Source: Hyphomicrobiales bacterium (GTDB lineage Bacteria > Pseudomonadota > Alphaproteobacteria > Rhizobiales > Rhizobiaceae). From it: 64,000 bases of DNA. The notes beneath the pieces were generated by a model. That model had not been told where the DNA came from. It worked only from the letters and a program-made list of their open reading frames with translations, and did not search any database. The stretch is taken from NCBI GenBank assembly GCA_900473915.1, contig UCNG01000006.1, positions 186,001 to 250,000 on the forward strand, given 5' to 3'. The translations under genes were made by a program, and so were the position numbers. Numbering within the stretch: position 1 is the first letter of the stretch; each line of letters starts with the position of its first letter. This document shows positions 36,006 through 44,908 of this stretch, in pieces.

Positions 36006-36836
36006 TTATTTCAACAAAGCCTGGTTGGGGTGGCGGAGCGTCGGGTCGAACGGGTTGAGCCGTTGCGAGATGATGGCTGCTTCCTTGCGCAGAAGTTCCG
36101 TCACCGTCTGCTGGCGCTTTTCGGTGAGGCGCGCGGCAAGCGTGCCAATGCTGAGCGCTGCCACTGCCTCGCCATCACGGTTGAGGATGGGGACGCCGAG
36201 GCCTGCCATGCCGTCGATCATGTTGAAATTGAAGGTCGCAGCGCCCGTTTCGCGCACTTCCGCAATCATGATACGCAGGTCAACCTCGTCCACAGCCGAC
36301 TTGTCCAGAATGCGGGGCATATTGAAGCGGATGATCGCCTCGCGCTCTTCTTCCGGCAGGAAGGCGAGAATGGCAAGGCTGCCCTGACCGATGCCGAGCG
36401 GCACCTTGCCGCCAATATCGCCGGTAAAGGAGCGGATCGGAAATGGTCCCTCCACCCGGTCGAGGCAGACCGCGTCGAAATTGCTGCGCACGAGCAGGAA
36501 GACCGTGTCGTTGAATGTGGTCGAAAGGCGCAGCAGCGACGGGCGGGCAATGCTCAATATGCCGTCGCGCTGGCGCGCCTGCGCCGCCATCGCAAAAAAC
36601 TCCAGCGACAGGCGATAGGCCTTCTTGTCGGGAAGTTGCTCGACAAGGTTTTCGGCGATCAGCGTCTTCAGCAGGCGATGCGCCGATGGCTGGCTGAGTT
36701 CGAGGTCGCGCGCCAGATCGATGAGCCGCACGCCGTCATCCGTGCTGGCGGCGAGACCCTTCAAAATATGGATTGCCTTCACCAGACTTGAGTTAAGCGC
36801 GGCGCCGGATTTCGGATTCTCAGATATATCATCCAT
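36006..36836 (-). CDS. IclR-family transcriptional regulator
   Basis: Regulator of 276 residues with an N-terminal winged helix (VKAIHILKGLAAS, LIDLARDLELSQPSAHRLLKTL) and the IclR effector domain (LGIGQGSLAILAF, GMAGLGVPILNRDGEAVAALSI). It is divergent from the polyamine-type ABC/dehydrogenase operon and most likely controls it. The palindrome at 36865-36883 just upstream of its start is an operator candidate. Confidence 0.9.
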   Translation of the reverse strand: MDDISENPKSGAALNSSLVKAIHILKGLAASTDDGVRLIDLARDLELSQPSAHRLLKTLIAENLVEQLPDKKAYRLSLEFFAMAAQARQRDGILSIARPSLLRLSTTFNDTVFLLVRSNFDAVCLDRVEGPFPIRSFTGDIGGKVPLGIGQGSLAILAFLPEEEREAIIRFNMPRILDKSAVDEVDLRIMIAEVRETGAATFNFNMIDGMAGLGVPILNRDGEAVAALSIGTLAARLTEKRQQTVTELLRKEAAIISQRLNPFDPTLRHPNQALLK

Positions 36837-36864
36837 AAAATTGCTTCCAAATTCTGCATTTTGA

Positions 36865-36883
36865 AAGAAATATATAATTTCTT
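36865..36883. promoter_or_regulatory. IclR operator candidate
   Basis: AAGAAAT-ATATA-ATTTCTT, perfect 7-base arms, 29 bases upstream of the IclR start on its promoter side. A second AT-rich stretch follows at 36890-36906. Confidence 0.5.
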
Positions 36884-37198
36884 CCGGATTTGAAAATTAT
36901 AATTTGCATTCCAGCGGATTTTTCCGCCATCTAAAACCGTCGCCAATGGGAAGGTCCGGCAAGGCATTGGAGAAGTGCCCGCAAGCGGATCGGCGGTTTT
37001 ACTTGTAATCAAGGGGAACGCTGCGGCTGCGTAAGCGGCCGGACGGTCATGCGTTCAAACGGACAAGTCGGATCAGCGCTTCAAGCGCGGTCAGCCGCTC
37101 CCGCCAGCCAGCCCGACGAAGAGGCGACGTGAAACAACATCACGGCGCTTCCGCTCCCCCGCATCATTCCGCGGAAGTCAAGCCGAGAGGGAGACGCA
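36884..37198. other. Divergent regulatory gap, IclR / ABC operon
   Basis: Contains no gene. AT-rich at the IclR side and GC-rich near the ABC operon; the ATPase start follows GGGAG. No second clear palindrome was found. Confidence 0.5.
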
Positions 37199-38245
37199 AT
37201 GAGCTTTTTGACCCTGTCCGGAATTTCGCGCCACTATGGCAAGTTCGCGGCTGTCGACAATTTCAACTTGGCGATTGAAAAGGGCGAGTTCATTTCGCTT
37301 CTCGGCCCTTCCGGCTGCGGCAAGACCACGACCTTGCAGATGATCGCCGGTCTGGTGACGCCGACGGCGGGCACGATCATGCTCGACGGGCGCGAGATCA
37401 CGCGCCTTGCGCCCGCCAAGCGTGAGCTTGGCGTCGTCTTCCAGAGCTATGCGCTGTTTCCGCATATGACGGCGGCGCAGAATGTGAGCTTCGGCCTTGA
37501 AATGCGCAATGTGCCGAAAGCAGAGCGCGAAAAGCGCGTGCGCGACGTGCTGGAACTGGTGCATCTGGGCGCGCTTGCCGACCGTTATCCGCGTGAAATG
37601 TCGGGCGGCCAGCGCCAGCGCGTGGCGATTGCGCGCGCGCTGGTCATCAATCCGCCGGTGCTGCTGCTCGACGAGCCGCTGTCCAATCTCGATGCGCAAT
37701 TGCGCGAGGAAATGCAGTTCGAGCTGCGCCGCATCCAGCGCACCGTCGGCATCACCACCATCATGGTGACGCATGACCAGGCAGAAGCGCTGTCGATCAG
37801 CGACCGCATCGTCGTCATGGAAAAGGGCGTCATCACGCAGGTCGATGCGCCCTACAAGCTTTATGAGCACCCGCATAACCACTTCATTTCCAATTTCGTC
37901 GGCAAGTCGAACTTCCTCAAGGCGCGTGCCGAAGGCGACATGATCGCGCTGGCCGAAACCGCGATCCGCTTTCCCGCCAGTGGCAAACAGGTCTCTGGCG
38001 AGCTTTCCGTCTTCATCCGCCCAGAAAAAGTGCAGCTCGTGGCAGCGGGCGAGGGGCATATCGCCGGTGAAGTGACGACGCGCTATTTCATGGGCGCGCA
38101 GTGGCTGCTCGGCGTGGCGACGCCTGCCGGCCAGCTTTCGGTGGCGCTTCCCAATCTCGGCAACCCGCCGCCGGCGGAAGGCACATCGGTCGGCCTTAGC
38201 TGGAACCATGAGGATTGCCGCATCCTCACCGCAGGGGTGAACTGA
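37199..38245 (+). CDS. PotA-type ABC transporter ATPase
   Basis: ATPase of 348 residues of the spermidine/putrescine class. Walker A is GPSGCGKTT (36-44), signature MSGGQRQRV, Walker B LLLDEPLSNLDAQLREE, and the H-loop TIMVTHDQAEAL. The C-terminal TOBE-like domain has ELSVFIRPEKVQLV. First gene of the operon; RBS GGGAG. Partners are the two permeases and the binding protein at 42795. The family also transports opines and related amines. Confidence 0.93.
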   Translation: MSFLTLSGISRHYGKFAAVDNFNLAIEKGEFISLLGPSGCGKTTTLQMIAGLVTPTAGTIMLDGREITRLAPAKRELGVVFQSYALFPHMTAAQNVSFGLEMRNVPKAEREKRVRDVLELVHLGALADRYPREMSGGQRQRVAIARALVINPPVLLLDEPLSNLDAQLREEMQFELRRIQRTVGITTIMVTHDQAEALSISDRIVVMEKGVITQVDAPYKLYEHPHNHFISNFVGKSNFLKARAEGDMIALAETAIRFPASGKQVSGELSVFIRPEKVQLVAAGEGHIAGEVTTRYFMGAQWLLGVATPAGQLSVALPNLGNPPPAEGTSVGLSWNHEDCRILTAGVN

Positions 38246-38247
38246 GC

Positions 38248-39138
38248 ATGTCGGCCGTCACCTCACAGGATATAACGCCTACGCCAAAGCAAAGGCGCGA
38301 TCTGACGCCGCTCTTTCTGGTCGGGCCGTCGACGCTTCTGTTCTTCGCGCTGGTGCTGCTGCCGCTCGGCCTTACCGTGCTGCTGTCCTTCAACAGCTAC
38401 AGCTATGACAAGGGCATCGAGAACGTCTACACGCTTGCCAATTATGTGCAGGTCCTGAAAGACCCCTATTACCTTTCGATCTTCTGGCGCACGCTCAAGC
38501 TCGCGCTCATCACCACCGTCATCACGGTGCTGATCGGCGTGCCGGAAGCCTATATTCTCTCTAACATGCGCAAGCCATGGCGCTCGATCTTCCTGCTGGT
38601 CATCATCGGGCCGCTTCTGGTTTCGGTCGTGGTGCGCACATTCGGCTGGAGCATGCTGCTGGGCCGCAACGGCCTCGTGAACAGCGCGCTCGACATGGTG
38701 GGCCTGCCGACGACGCAAATCCTCTACAGCGAAACGGCCATCGTCATCGGTCTGGTGCACATCATGCTGCCATTCATGGTGATCCCGGTCTGGACCGTGC
38801 TGCAAAAGCTCGATCCGTCGGTGGAAGCCGCAGCGCTGACGCTCGGCGCATCGCGCCTGACGGCATTGCGCCGCGTGGTGTTTCCGCAGGCGGTGCTTGG
38901 CATCCTGTCGGGCAGCCTCATCGTGTTTGCGCTTTCGGCCAGTTCCTTCGCCATTCCGGGCCTGCTTGGCGGGCGCCGTCTCAAGATGGCGGCAACCGTC
39001 GTCTATGACGAGTTCCTGATCGAGCTGAACTGGCCGCTTGGCGCTGCCATCGCCATCATCGTTCTGGTCGCCAATCTCGTGATCATGATTGCCTATAACC
39101 GTCTGCTCGAAGGGCAGGCCAAGAAGAAGCTGGGATAA
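38248..39138 (+). CDS. PotB-type ABC transporter permease
   Basis: Permease of 296 residues with six helices and the EAA loop EAAALTLGASRLTALRRVVFP. The ATG at 38248 follows the ATPase stop directly; the frame opens at 38215, inside the previous gene. It pairs with the 268-residue permease. Confidence 0.92.
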   Translation: MSAVTSQDITPTPKQRRDLTPLFLVGPSTLLFFALVLLPLGLTVLLSFNSYSYDKGIENVYTLANYVQVLKDPYYLSIFWRTLKLALITTVITVLIGVPEAYILSNMRKPWRSIFLLVIIGPLLVSVVVRTFGWSMLLGRNGLVNSALDMVGLPTTQILYSETAIVIGLVHIMLPFMVIPVWTVLQKLDPSVEAAALTLGASRLTALRRVVFPQAVLGILSGSLIVFALSASSFAIPGLLGGRRLKMAATVVYDEFLIELNWPLGAAIAIIVLVANLVIMIAYNRLLEGQAKKKLG

Positions 39139-39142
39139 AGCC

Positions 39143-39949
39143 ATGGTCAAGAACGGTCCCTTTGCCCTTTTCTTCCACACGCTGATCGTCATCTTCATGC
39201 TGGCGCCGATGGTTGTGGTGTGCCTTGTGGCCTTCACGCCGGAAAACACCTTGACCATGCCGTGGAGCGGCCCCAATGCGGGCCTGTCGCTGCGCTGGTT
39301 CGAGGCCGTGTTCGCGCATAATGATTTCATGGCGTCGTTCTATAACAGCGTACAGCTCGCATTCTTCTCGGCAACGATTTCCACGCTTCTGGCCGTGCCC
39401 TCGGGACTGGCGATTGCGCAGTATAATTTCCGTGGCCGCGATGCGCTGAACGCGCTTTTCCTGTCGCCGCTCATCATCCCGCATCTGGTGCTGGGCGTGG
39501 CCTTCCTGCGCCTGTTCTCGCTGATGGGCTTTACCGGCTCCTTCGTCTGGTTGGTCGCAGCGCACTCGATTGTCGTGACGCCCTATGCGCTGCGCCTGAT
39601 CCTCGCTTCGCTCGGCAGCATGGACCGCAATGCGGAAAATGCGGCGCGCACTCTGGGCGCTGGTGAGTGGACCGTGTTCCGCCGCATCACCCTGCCACTG
39701 TTGCTGCCGGGTCTGTCGGGCGGGTGGCTGCTTGCCTTCATCAATTCGTTCGACGAACTCACCATGTCGATCTTCGTCACATCGCCATCCACGGTCACGC
39801 TGCCGGTGCGCATGTATATGTATGCAAGCGAATCCATCGACCCGATGATGGCGGCGGTTTCGGCCCTGATGATCCTCGTTGCCACCGTAACCATGATTAT
39901 CATCGATCGCATGTTCGGTCTCGACCGGCTGCTGGTGGGCAAGGGCTGA
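39143..39949 (+). CDS. PotC-type ABC transporter permease
   Basis: Permease of 268 residues, six helices, EAA loop ENAARTLGAGEWTVFRRITLP. The ATG at 39143 follows the PotB-type stop by 4 bases (the frame is open from 39089 inside the upstream gene). It completes the import channel. Confidence 0.92.
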   Translation: MVKNGPFALFFHTLIVIFMLAPMVVVCLVAFTPENTLTMPWSGPNAGLSLRWFEAVFAHNDFMASFYNSVQLAFFSATISTLLAVPSGLAIAQYNFRGRDALNALFLSPLIIPHLVLGVAFLRLFSLMGFTGSFVWLVAAHSIVVTPYALRLILASLGSMDRNAENAARTLGAGEWTVFRRITLPLLLPGLSGGWLLAFINSFDELTMSIFVTSPSTVTLPVRMYMYASESIDPMMAAVSALMILVATVTMIIIDRMFGLDRLLVGKG

Positions 39950-39960
39950 GCAGGCAGATC

Positions 39961-40269
39961 ATGACCATCCCGGTTTCTTCTTCGGCGGCTCAGTTCCGCA
40001 GACGGTATCGGCTGGCCGAACAGCCGCTCGGCTTCTCGCTCGACGGCGTGCGCTTCGAGGGACGCCGCGGCGATACCGTGCTGACGGCCATTCTCTCCGT
40101 GCAGGGCAAGCTGCGTCATACCGAGTTCACGGGCGAGCCGCGTGCAGGCTTCTGCCTGATCGGTGCGTGTCAGGATTGCCATGTCATGACCGCTGAGGGC
40201 CACAAGCTTCGTGCCTGCACCACGCTTCTGGAAGAGGGCATGGCCTTTGTGACGGAGCCTGCGAAATGA
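39961..40269 (+). CDS. (2Fe-2S)-binding small subunit, HcnA/OoxA-like
   Basis: Protein of 102 residues with cysteines in GFCLIGACQDCHV and LRAC, a plant-ferredoxin-type cluster as in the small subunits of hydrogen cyanide synthase and opine or octopine oxidase. Starts at ATG 39961 after the permease; its stop overlaps the next ATG (ATGA). It should carry electrons for the flavoprotein subunits. Confidence 0.85.
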   Translation: MTIPVSSSAAQFRRRYRLAEQPLGFSLDGVRFEGRRGDTVLTAILSVQGKLRHTEFTGEPRAGFCLIGACQDCHVMTAEGHKLRACTTLLEEGMAFVTEPAK

Positions 40270-41660
40270 GTGCGGTGCTCGATCCGGTTATCGTTGGTGC
40301 TGGTCCGGCAGGCGTTCGCGCCGCCGAAACACTGGTCAAGGCGGGTCTCAGGCCCATCGTGCTTGACGAAGGGTTTCGTTCCGGCGGCCAGATCTATCGC
40401 CGTCCGCCGCTCGATGACGGGCGCAGCTATCGCAACCGTTACGGGTCGGAGGCGCACAAGGCCGAGGCGCTGCACAAGAGCTTCGACGCCTTGCGCGGCG
40501 CAATCGATTATCGCCCGCAAACGCTGGCGTGGAATATTTCGCGCGGGGAAACCAACCGGCTCGACCTTTTGACCGATGGCGTTCACGGCCAGTTGCCCTA
40601 CAGCCATCTCATTCTGGCGACGGGTGCGACCGATCGGGTTCTGCCGTTCAAGGGCTGGACCAAGCCCGGCGTCTACACGCTCGGCGCATCGCAGACGGCG
40701 CTGAAAGCGCAAGGCTGCACGGTGGGCGAGCGGGTGGTGTTCATGGGGTCCGGTCCGCTGCTTTATCTGGTGGCCTGGCAGTATCATCATGCAGGCGCCA
40801 AGGTTGTGGCGGTGCTGGACACGGCGCCTTTCGCATCCAAGTTCCATCTGGCGCATCTGGCGCTCTATGCCCCGCGCATCGTGGCGCTCGGCGCTTGGTA
40901 TGGCCTGCGCCTGAAGCTTGGCGGCGTGCCGATCCATTATAATGTGCGTCCCGACGAAGTTCTGGGCGAGGGCCATGTCGACGGCATTCGCTTTCGCTCG
41001 GCCAAGCGTGTGCGCGAAGTTCAGTGCGATGCGCTGGCTTATGGGTTTGCCTTGCGTCCTGAAACCCAGCTTGCCGATCTCGCCGGTTGCGATTTCCGCT
41101 TTGAAGAGCGCGACCGCGCCTGGCTTCCCGCTGCCGACAGGCTTGGCCGCACCAGCCGCATCGGCGTCTATGTGGCGGGCGACGGCGCAGGCATTGCCGG
41201 TGCGGATGCCGCTGAAATTCGCGGATCATTGGCCGCGATTGCCTTGCTGCGCGACAGGGGCCTGCCGTTTGACGAGGGCGCGGAACGCGGCCTTCTCGCA
41301 AGGCTCGATCATATCTATCGCGAGCGCCTGATCGTCGAAAAGGCATTCCCGTTCCCGCGTGACTGGTTCGACACGATTGCTGGCGACGTGACGCTGTGCC
41401 GCTGCGAAGAAATCGCGCTCAGCGACGCGCAGGCGGCCATTGAAGATGGCGACGCGCGCGAGATCAACCGGCTCAAGGCGCTGACCCGCGTCGGCATGGG
41501 GCGCTGTCAGGGCCGCATGTGCACGGCGGCGGCGGCGGAACTTCTGGCTTCGATGCAGGACAAGACGCCCGCCGAAGCAGGCCGCATCCGCGCTCAGGCC
41601 CCGGTCAAGCCGATCCCGCTTGGTTTCGGCGCTCCGGCGAGGGAGGACGTTTCGTCATGA
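40266..41660 (+). CDS. FAD/NAD(P)-binding oxidoreductase, HcnB/OoxA-like
   Basis: Flavoprotein of 464 residues. Rossmann motif VIVGAGPAGVRAAE at the start, a second dinucleotide motif (MGSGPLLYLVAWQY) in the middle, and a C-terminal BFD-like iron-sulfur domain with CRCEE and GRCQGRMC. This arrangement matches the alpha subunit of octopine/nopaline oxidase and HcnB. It overlaps its neighbours by 4 bases on both sides, so the three oxidase parts are translationally coupled. Confidence 0.9.
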   Translation: MSAVLDPVIVGAGPAGVRAAETLVKAGLRPIVLDEGFRSGGQIYRRPPLDDGRSYRNRYGSEAHKAEALHKSFDALRGAIDYRPQTLAWNISRGETNRLDLLTDGVHGQLPYSHLILATGATDRVLPFKGWTKPGVYTLGASQTALKAQGCTVGERVVFMGSGPLLYLVAWQYHHAGAKVVAVLDTAPFASKFHLAHLALYAPRIVALGAWYGLRLKLGGVPIHYNVRPDEVLGEGHVDGIRFRSAKRVREVQCDALAYGFALRPETQLADLAGCDFRFEERDRAWLPAADRLGRTSRIGVYVAGDGAGIAGADAAEIRGSLAAIALLRDRGLPFDEGAERGLLARLDHIYRERLIVEKAFPFPRDWFDTIAGDVTLCRCEEIALSDAQAAIEDGDAREINRLKALTRVGMGRCQGRMCTAAAAELLASMQDKTPAEAGRIRAQAPVKPIPLGFGAPAREDVSS

Positions 41661-42793
41661 CAAGGCGTCTTCAGGCCGATGCGGTCATTATCGGCGGCGG
41701 GATCGTCGGCGGTTCGGCAGCGCTTTTCATGCGCCGGGCCGGGTTGTCGGTCATCCTGCTCGACAAGGGCTTTTGCGGCGCGCAGGCCAGCGGCGTCAAT
41801 TATGGCGGTGTGCGCAGGCAGGGCCGCGCGCCGGAGCAGTTGCCGCTTGCACAGCGTTCGCACGCATTGTGGGCGCGCCTGCCGGAACTCATCGGCATCG
41901 ATGGCGAATATATCCGCAGCGGCCATCTGAAGCTTGCCCGCACCGAAGAGCATTTCGCCAAGCTTGAGGCTTATGCGGCCACGGTCAGGCCGCTCGGGCT
42001 CGATGTGGAGCTGATCGGCGGCAATGCGATCCGCGAGCGTTTTCCATGGCTTCCGGGTGATGTGGCGGGCGCTTCGCTCTGCGCGGAAGACGGCCATGCC
42101 AATCCGCGTCTGGTTGCCCCTGCCTTTGCCCGTGCGGCGCTGGCTGCTGGCGCGACGGTTCTGGAAAACACGCCGGTCATCGAAGCGCGGGAGACCGGCG
42201 ACGGCTTTGCCATTCTGGCCGGTGACGGTGTCGAAATCCGCTCGCGTCTGCTGTTCAATTGCGCCGGTGCCTGGTCGGACCGGTTCGCGGCCTCGTTCGG
42301 CGAGCCGGTGCCGCTTCAGCGCATCTATCCCTCGATGGTCGTTACCGAGCCGATGCCGTTCCGCCTGCCGATGAGCCTTGGCGAGGAAGGCGGCGGTTTC
42401 TATGGCCGTCAGGTCACGCGCGGCAATTACGTCATGGGCGGCGGGCGCGGCACGCCGCTTGAAAACCCGGACTTCTCGCGACCTTCGGTCAATGCCGCCT
42501 CATCCGTGATGCTGCGCGCCATCGAACTGTTTCCGCATCTGAAAAATGCCCAGGTTATCCGCTTCTGGTCGGGCACTGAATCGGAAATGCCGGACGACAA
42601 TCCGGTCATCGGGCCAAGCAGCCGGGTCAACAATCTCTTTCACGCCTTCGGCTTTTGCGGCGCCGGTTTCCAGACCGGCCCGGCTGTGGGCGCCATTCTT
42701 TGCGATCTCGCCGTGAGGGGCGAGACGGAAACGCCGATCGACGCCTTCCGCATCGACCGGTTCGATATGAACTCAAACCACAAAGGGGAGTAG
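41657..42793 (+). CDS. FAD-dependent amine/amino acid oxidoreductase, HcnC/OoxB-like
   Basis: DAO/DadA-like flavoprotein of 378 residues with VIIGGGIVGGSAALFMRRAG, a GVNYGGVRRQGR segment, and a C-terminal FCGAGFQTGPAVGAILCDL. This is the catalytic subunit in oxidase complexes that split opines or oxidise secondary amines. Start at 41657 overlaps the previous stop (ATGA); an open frame from 41519 lies within the upstream gene. Substrate unknown; the importer next to it suggests an amine. Confidence 0.9.
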   Translation: MTRRLQADAVIIGGGIVGGSAALFMRRAGLSVILLDKGFCGAQASGVNYGGVRRQGRAPEQLPLAQRSHALWARLPELIGIDGEYIRSGHLKLARTEEHFAKLEAYAATVRPLGLDVELIGGNAIRERFPWLPGDVAGASLCAEDGHANPRLVAPAFARAALAAGATVLENTPVIEARETGDGFAILAGDGVEIRSRLLFNCAGAWSDRFAASFGEPVPLQRIYPSMVVTEPMPFRLPMSLGEEGGGFYGRQVTRGNYVMGGGRGTPLENPDFSRPSVNAASSVMLRAIELFPHLKNAQVIRFWSGTESEMPDDNPVIGPSSRVNNLFHAFGFCGAGFQTGPAVGAILCDLAVRGETETPIDAFRIDRFDMNSNHKGE

Positions 42794-42794
42794 C

Positions 42795-43844
42795 ATGAAG
42801 TACATCACCAAAACCGCCCTGTTGGCGCTCGGCCTGTCGGCAGCCTTCGCTTCGGCCGCATCGGCTGAAACCAAGACGCTCTATATCGGCATGAATGGCG
42901 GCAATATGGAGAAGGCCTATACCGAGCATGTCCTGCCAGAATTTGAAAAGGCCAATGACGTCAAGGTCGTTGTCGTGCCGGGCACCTCGGCGGATATTCT
43001 CGCCAAGGCAACCGCGCAGAAAGACAAGCCGCAGATGCATGTCATGCTGCTTGACGACGGCGTCATGGTGCGCGCGATCAATGCGGGCCTGTGCCAGAAA
43101 ATCTCCGACGATCCGGTTCTGGCCGACATTCAGCCTGCCGCGCGCCTCAAGGACGACATGGCCATCGGCGTCGATATGGGCATGACCGGCATTGCCTATA
43201 ACAAGAAGCTTTTCGACGAAAAGGGCTGGGCCGCCCCGACCTCGTGGATGGATTTTGCCGACGAGAAATATGCGAATGCCGTGGTGTTCCAGTCGGCTTC
43301 CGCCTCGACTTTCGGTCTCCATGCCTTTCTGATGTTCAACCGCATTCAGGGCGGCGACGACAAGAACCTCGAGCCGGGCTTCGAGAAGTTCCCCGACATG
43401 ATCGGCAAGAACGTTCTGGAATTCATCCCGTCCTCGGCCAAGATTTCGGAAATGGTCCAGACCGGCGAAGCGGCGATCTTCCCGCTGACGCCAACCGGCG
43501 TGAACAACCTGAAGGACAAGGGCATTCCGGTTGAATATGCGCAGCCCAAGGAAGGTTCCGTCGTCCTCGCCGTGACCGAATGCGTGCTGGCAGGCAACAG
43601 CGAGCCTGAACTGAGCCAGAAGCTCGCGCATTACCTGCTTTCCGCCGACGCGCAGAGCAAGGCGCTCGACCATGGCAATGTTATCCCGTCGAACCAGAAG
43701 GCCAAGGCCGGTTCGCCGGAAGCTCAGGCCAAGCTCGATGCCTTCAACGGTTACATGAAAACCGCCAAGACGCTCGACTGGGATGCGGTCAATGAAGGCC
43801 GCCAGCAGCTCAACAGCCGCTGGAACCGCACCATCGAAAAGTAA
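42795..43844 (+). CDS. PotD-type ABC substrate-binding protein
   Basis: Periplasmic binding protein of 349 residues with a signal peptide (MKYITKTALLALGLSAAFASAASAE). It resembles the extracellular solute-binding family 1 group for polyamines/opines: FEKANDVKVVVVPGTSADILAKAT, GMTGIAYNKKLFDEKG, and TAPLTPTGVNNL-like FPLTPTGVNNLKDKG. The Shine-Dalgarno GGGGAG overlaps the previous stop. It is the last gene before the terminator at 43868-43893, giving the complete importer and oxidase in one operon. Confidence 0.92.
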   Translation: MKYITKTALLALGLSAAFASAASAETKTLYIGMNGGNMEKAYTEHVLPEFEKANDVKVVVVPGTSADILAKATAQKDKPQMHVMLLDDGVMVRAINAGLCQKISDDPVLADIQPAARLKDDMAIGVDMGMTGIAYNKKLFDEKGWAAPTSWMDFADEKYANAVVFQSASASTFGLHAFLMFNRIQGGDDKNLEPGFEKFPDMIGKNVLEFIPSSAKISEMVQTGEAAIFPLTPTGVNNLKDKGIPVEYAQPKEGSVVLAVTECVLAGNSEPELSQKLAHYLLSADAQSKALDHGNVIPSNQKAKAGSPEAQAKLDAFNGYMKTAKTLDWDAVNEGRQQLNSRWNRTIEK

Positions 43845-43862
43845 GATCAGCACGGTGATCTG

Positions 43863-43898
43863 AAAAAGCCCGCCTTGGGAAACCGGGGCGGGCTTTTT
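43863..43898. terminator. Strong intrinsic terminator
   Basis: Stem GCCCGCC / GGCGGGC (43868-43893) flanked by A5 and T5, ending the ABC/oxidase operon; usable on both strands. Confidence 0.85.
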
Positions 43899-43980
43899 GC
43901 GGCAAGACCGCTTACGCATCGCCTGCCGATATTGTAGCTTGCGCGCAAATCATCCGGCAAATCGATGGATCGGGGCAAGC

Positions 43981-44580
43981 GTGAATAAGGCGGCAGCACT
44001 CGCATTATCTGGAATTCTGGTGGCGGCACCCGCATTTGCCGAAGACAACTGGAAGCCCGTCGAGGAAATCAAGTTCTACGCCATCGCCGGGAAAACCGGC
44101 CCGGAACTTTATGAATCCATCGGCGAGCGCGGCCCCAAGATCGGCGGCGGCAAAACCCGCGTCATCGCCCATACCAGCTATGTGCTGACCTGGGACCGGC
44201 AGTTTGACCGCTCCAACAATACCTGCACGATCCTGTCAGCCACGCCAAAGCTGAAGATCACCTATACGCTGCCGAAGCCCTCGCAGAAACTGGCTTCCCC
44301 GGTGAAGGAACATTGGGAAACCTTCTATGAAGGCATCCGCAAGCATGAACTTGTGCACGGCGACCATGCCAAGGACATGACGCGGGAGATCGTGCGCCGC
44401 ACCGTGGGCCTATCGATTCCAGACGATCCGAAATGCCAGAAGATCCGCAAGGTGCTGATCAAGGAAATCACCGATATGGTCGACGTGCAGCGTGCCCAGG
44501 GCCGCGCCTTCGACCGCGTGGAGATGGGCAATGGCGGCAATGTCCACCAGCTCATTCTGGCGCTGGTGAACGGCGGCTAA
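43981..44580 (+). CDS. DUF922 putative secreted Zn-dependent protease
   Basis: Protein of 199 residues. I use GTG at 43981, preceded by CGGGGCAAGC, because it begins a signal peptide (VNKAAALALSGILVAAPAFAED). The motif RKHELVHGDHAKDM contains H-E-x-x-H, the likely zinc site of DUF922. Cysteines at CTIL and CQKI may form a disulfide. It follows the terminator of the oxidase operon and is probably separate. No substrate is known for this family. Confidence 0.8.
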   Translation: MNKAAALALSGILVAAPAFAEDNWKPVEEIKFYAIAGKTGPELYESIGERGPKIGGGKTRVIAHTSYVLTWDRQFDRSNNTCTILSATPKLKITYTLPKPSQKLASPVKEHWETFYEGIRKHELVHGDHAKDMTREIVRRTVGLSIPDDPKCQKIRKVLIKEITDMVDVQRAQGRAFDRVEMGNGGNVHQLILALVNGG

Positions 44581-44908
44581 TTGTTGGAACTGCTCTGACC
44601 CTTTGTTTTTATCGCATTATCCTACGCAAAATCGTTTCACACTTTTGCTGGAAATGCTCCAAGTCACTTCCGATGTTCAAGTAAATAGGAAATGCTTCAG
44701 AGCAAGTCTTTCCAGGCTTCAGAAATGGACGCAAGGATAAGTTTCGGGATTCTACGCTAACGACTCTGGCCTCTGGCCCGGCTATCTTCAATCATCAAAC
44801 AGACCAAACAGAAAAAACCGTCAGGCACGTCTCTATTCGAGCGTGTTGGTGGATTTGCTTCGGTTTTTTCTGGATGGCACGAGTGAAGTGGCAGTGTTGG
44901 AGGCTCTC
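44581..44908. other. Gap before the polysaccharide locus
   Basis: About 330 bases holding the dispersed repeat at 44611-44659 and an otherwise AT-rich stretch. It is the expected promoter region of the polysaccharide operon, but no consensus promoter stands out. Confidence 0.5.
44611..44659. repeat. Dispersed 50-base repeat, copy 2
   Basis: Second copy of the element at 35943-35992, one base shorter, with the same CGTTTCACACTTTTGCTGG and AAATGCTC part. It is 8.7 kb from copy 1 in the same orientation. Confidence 0.7.
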
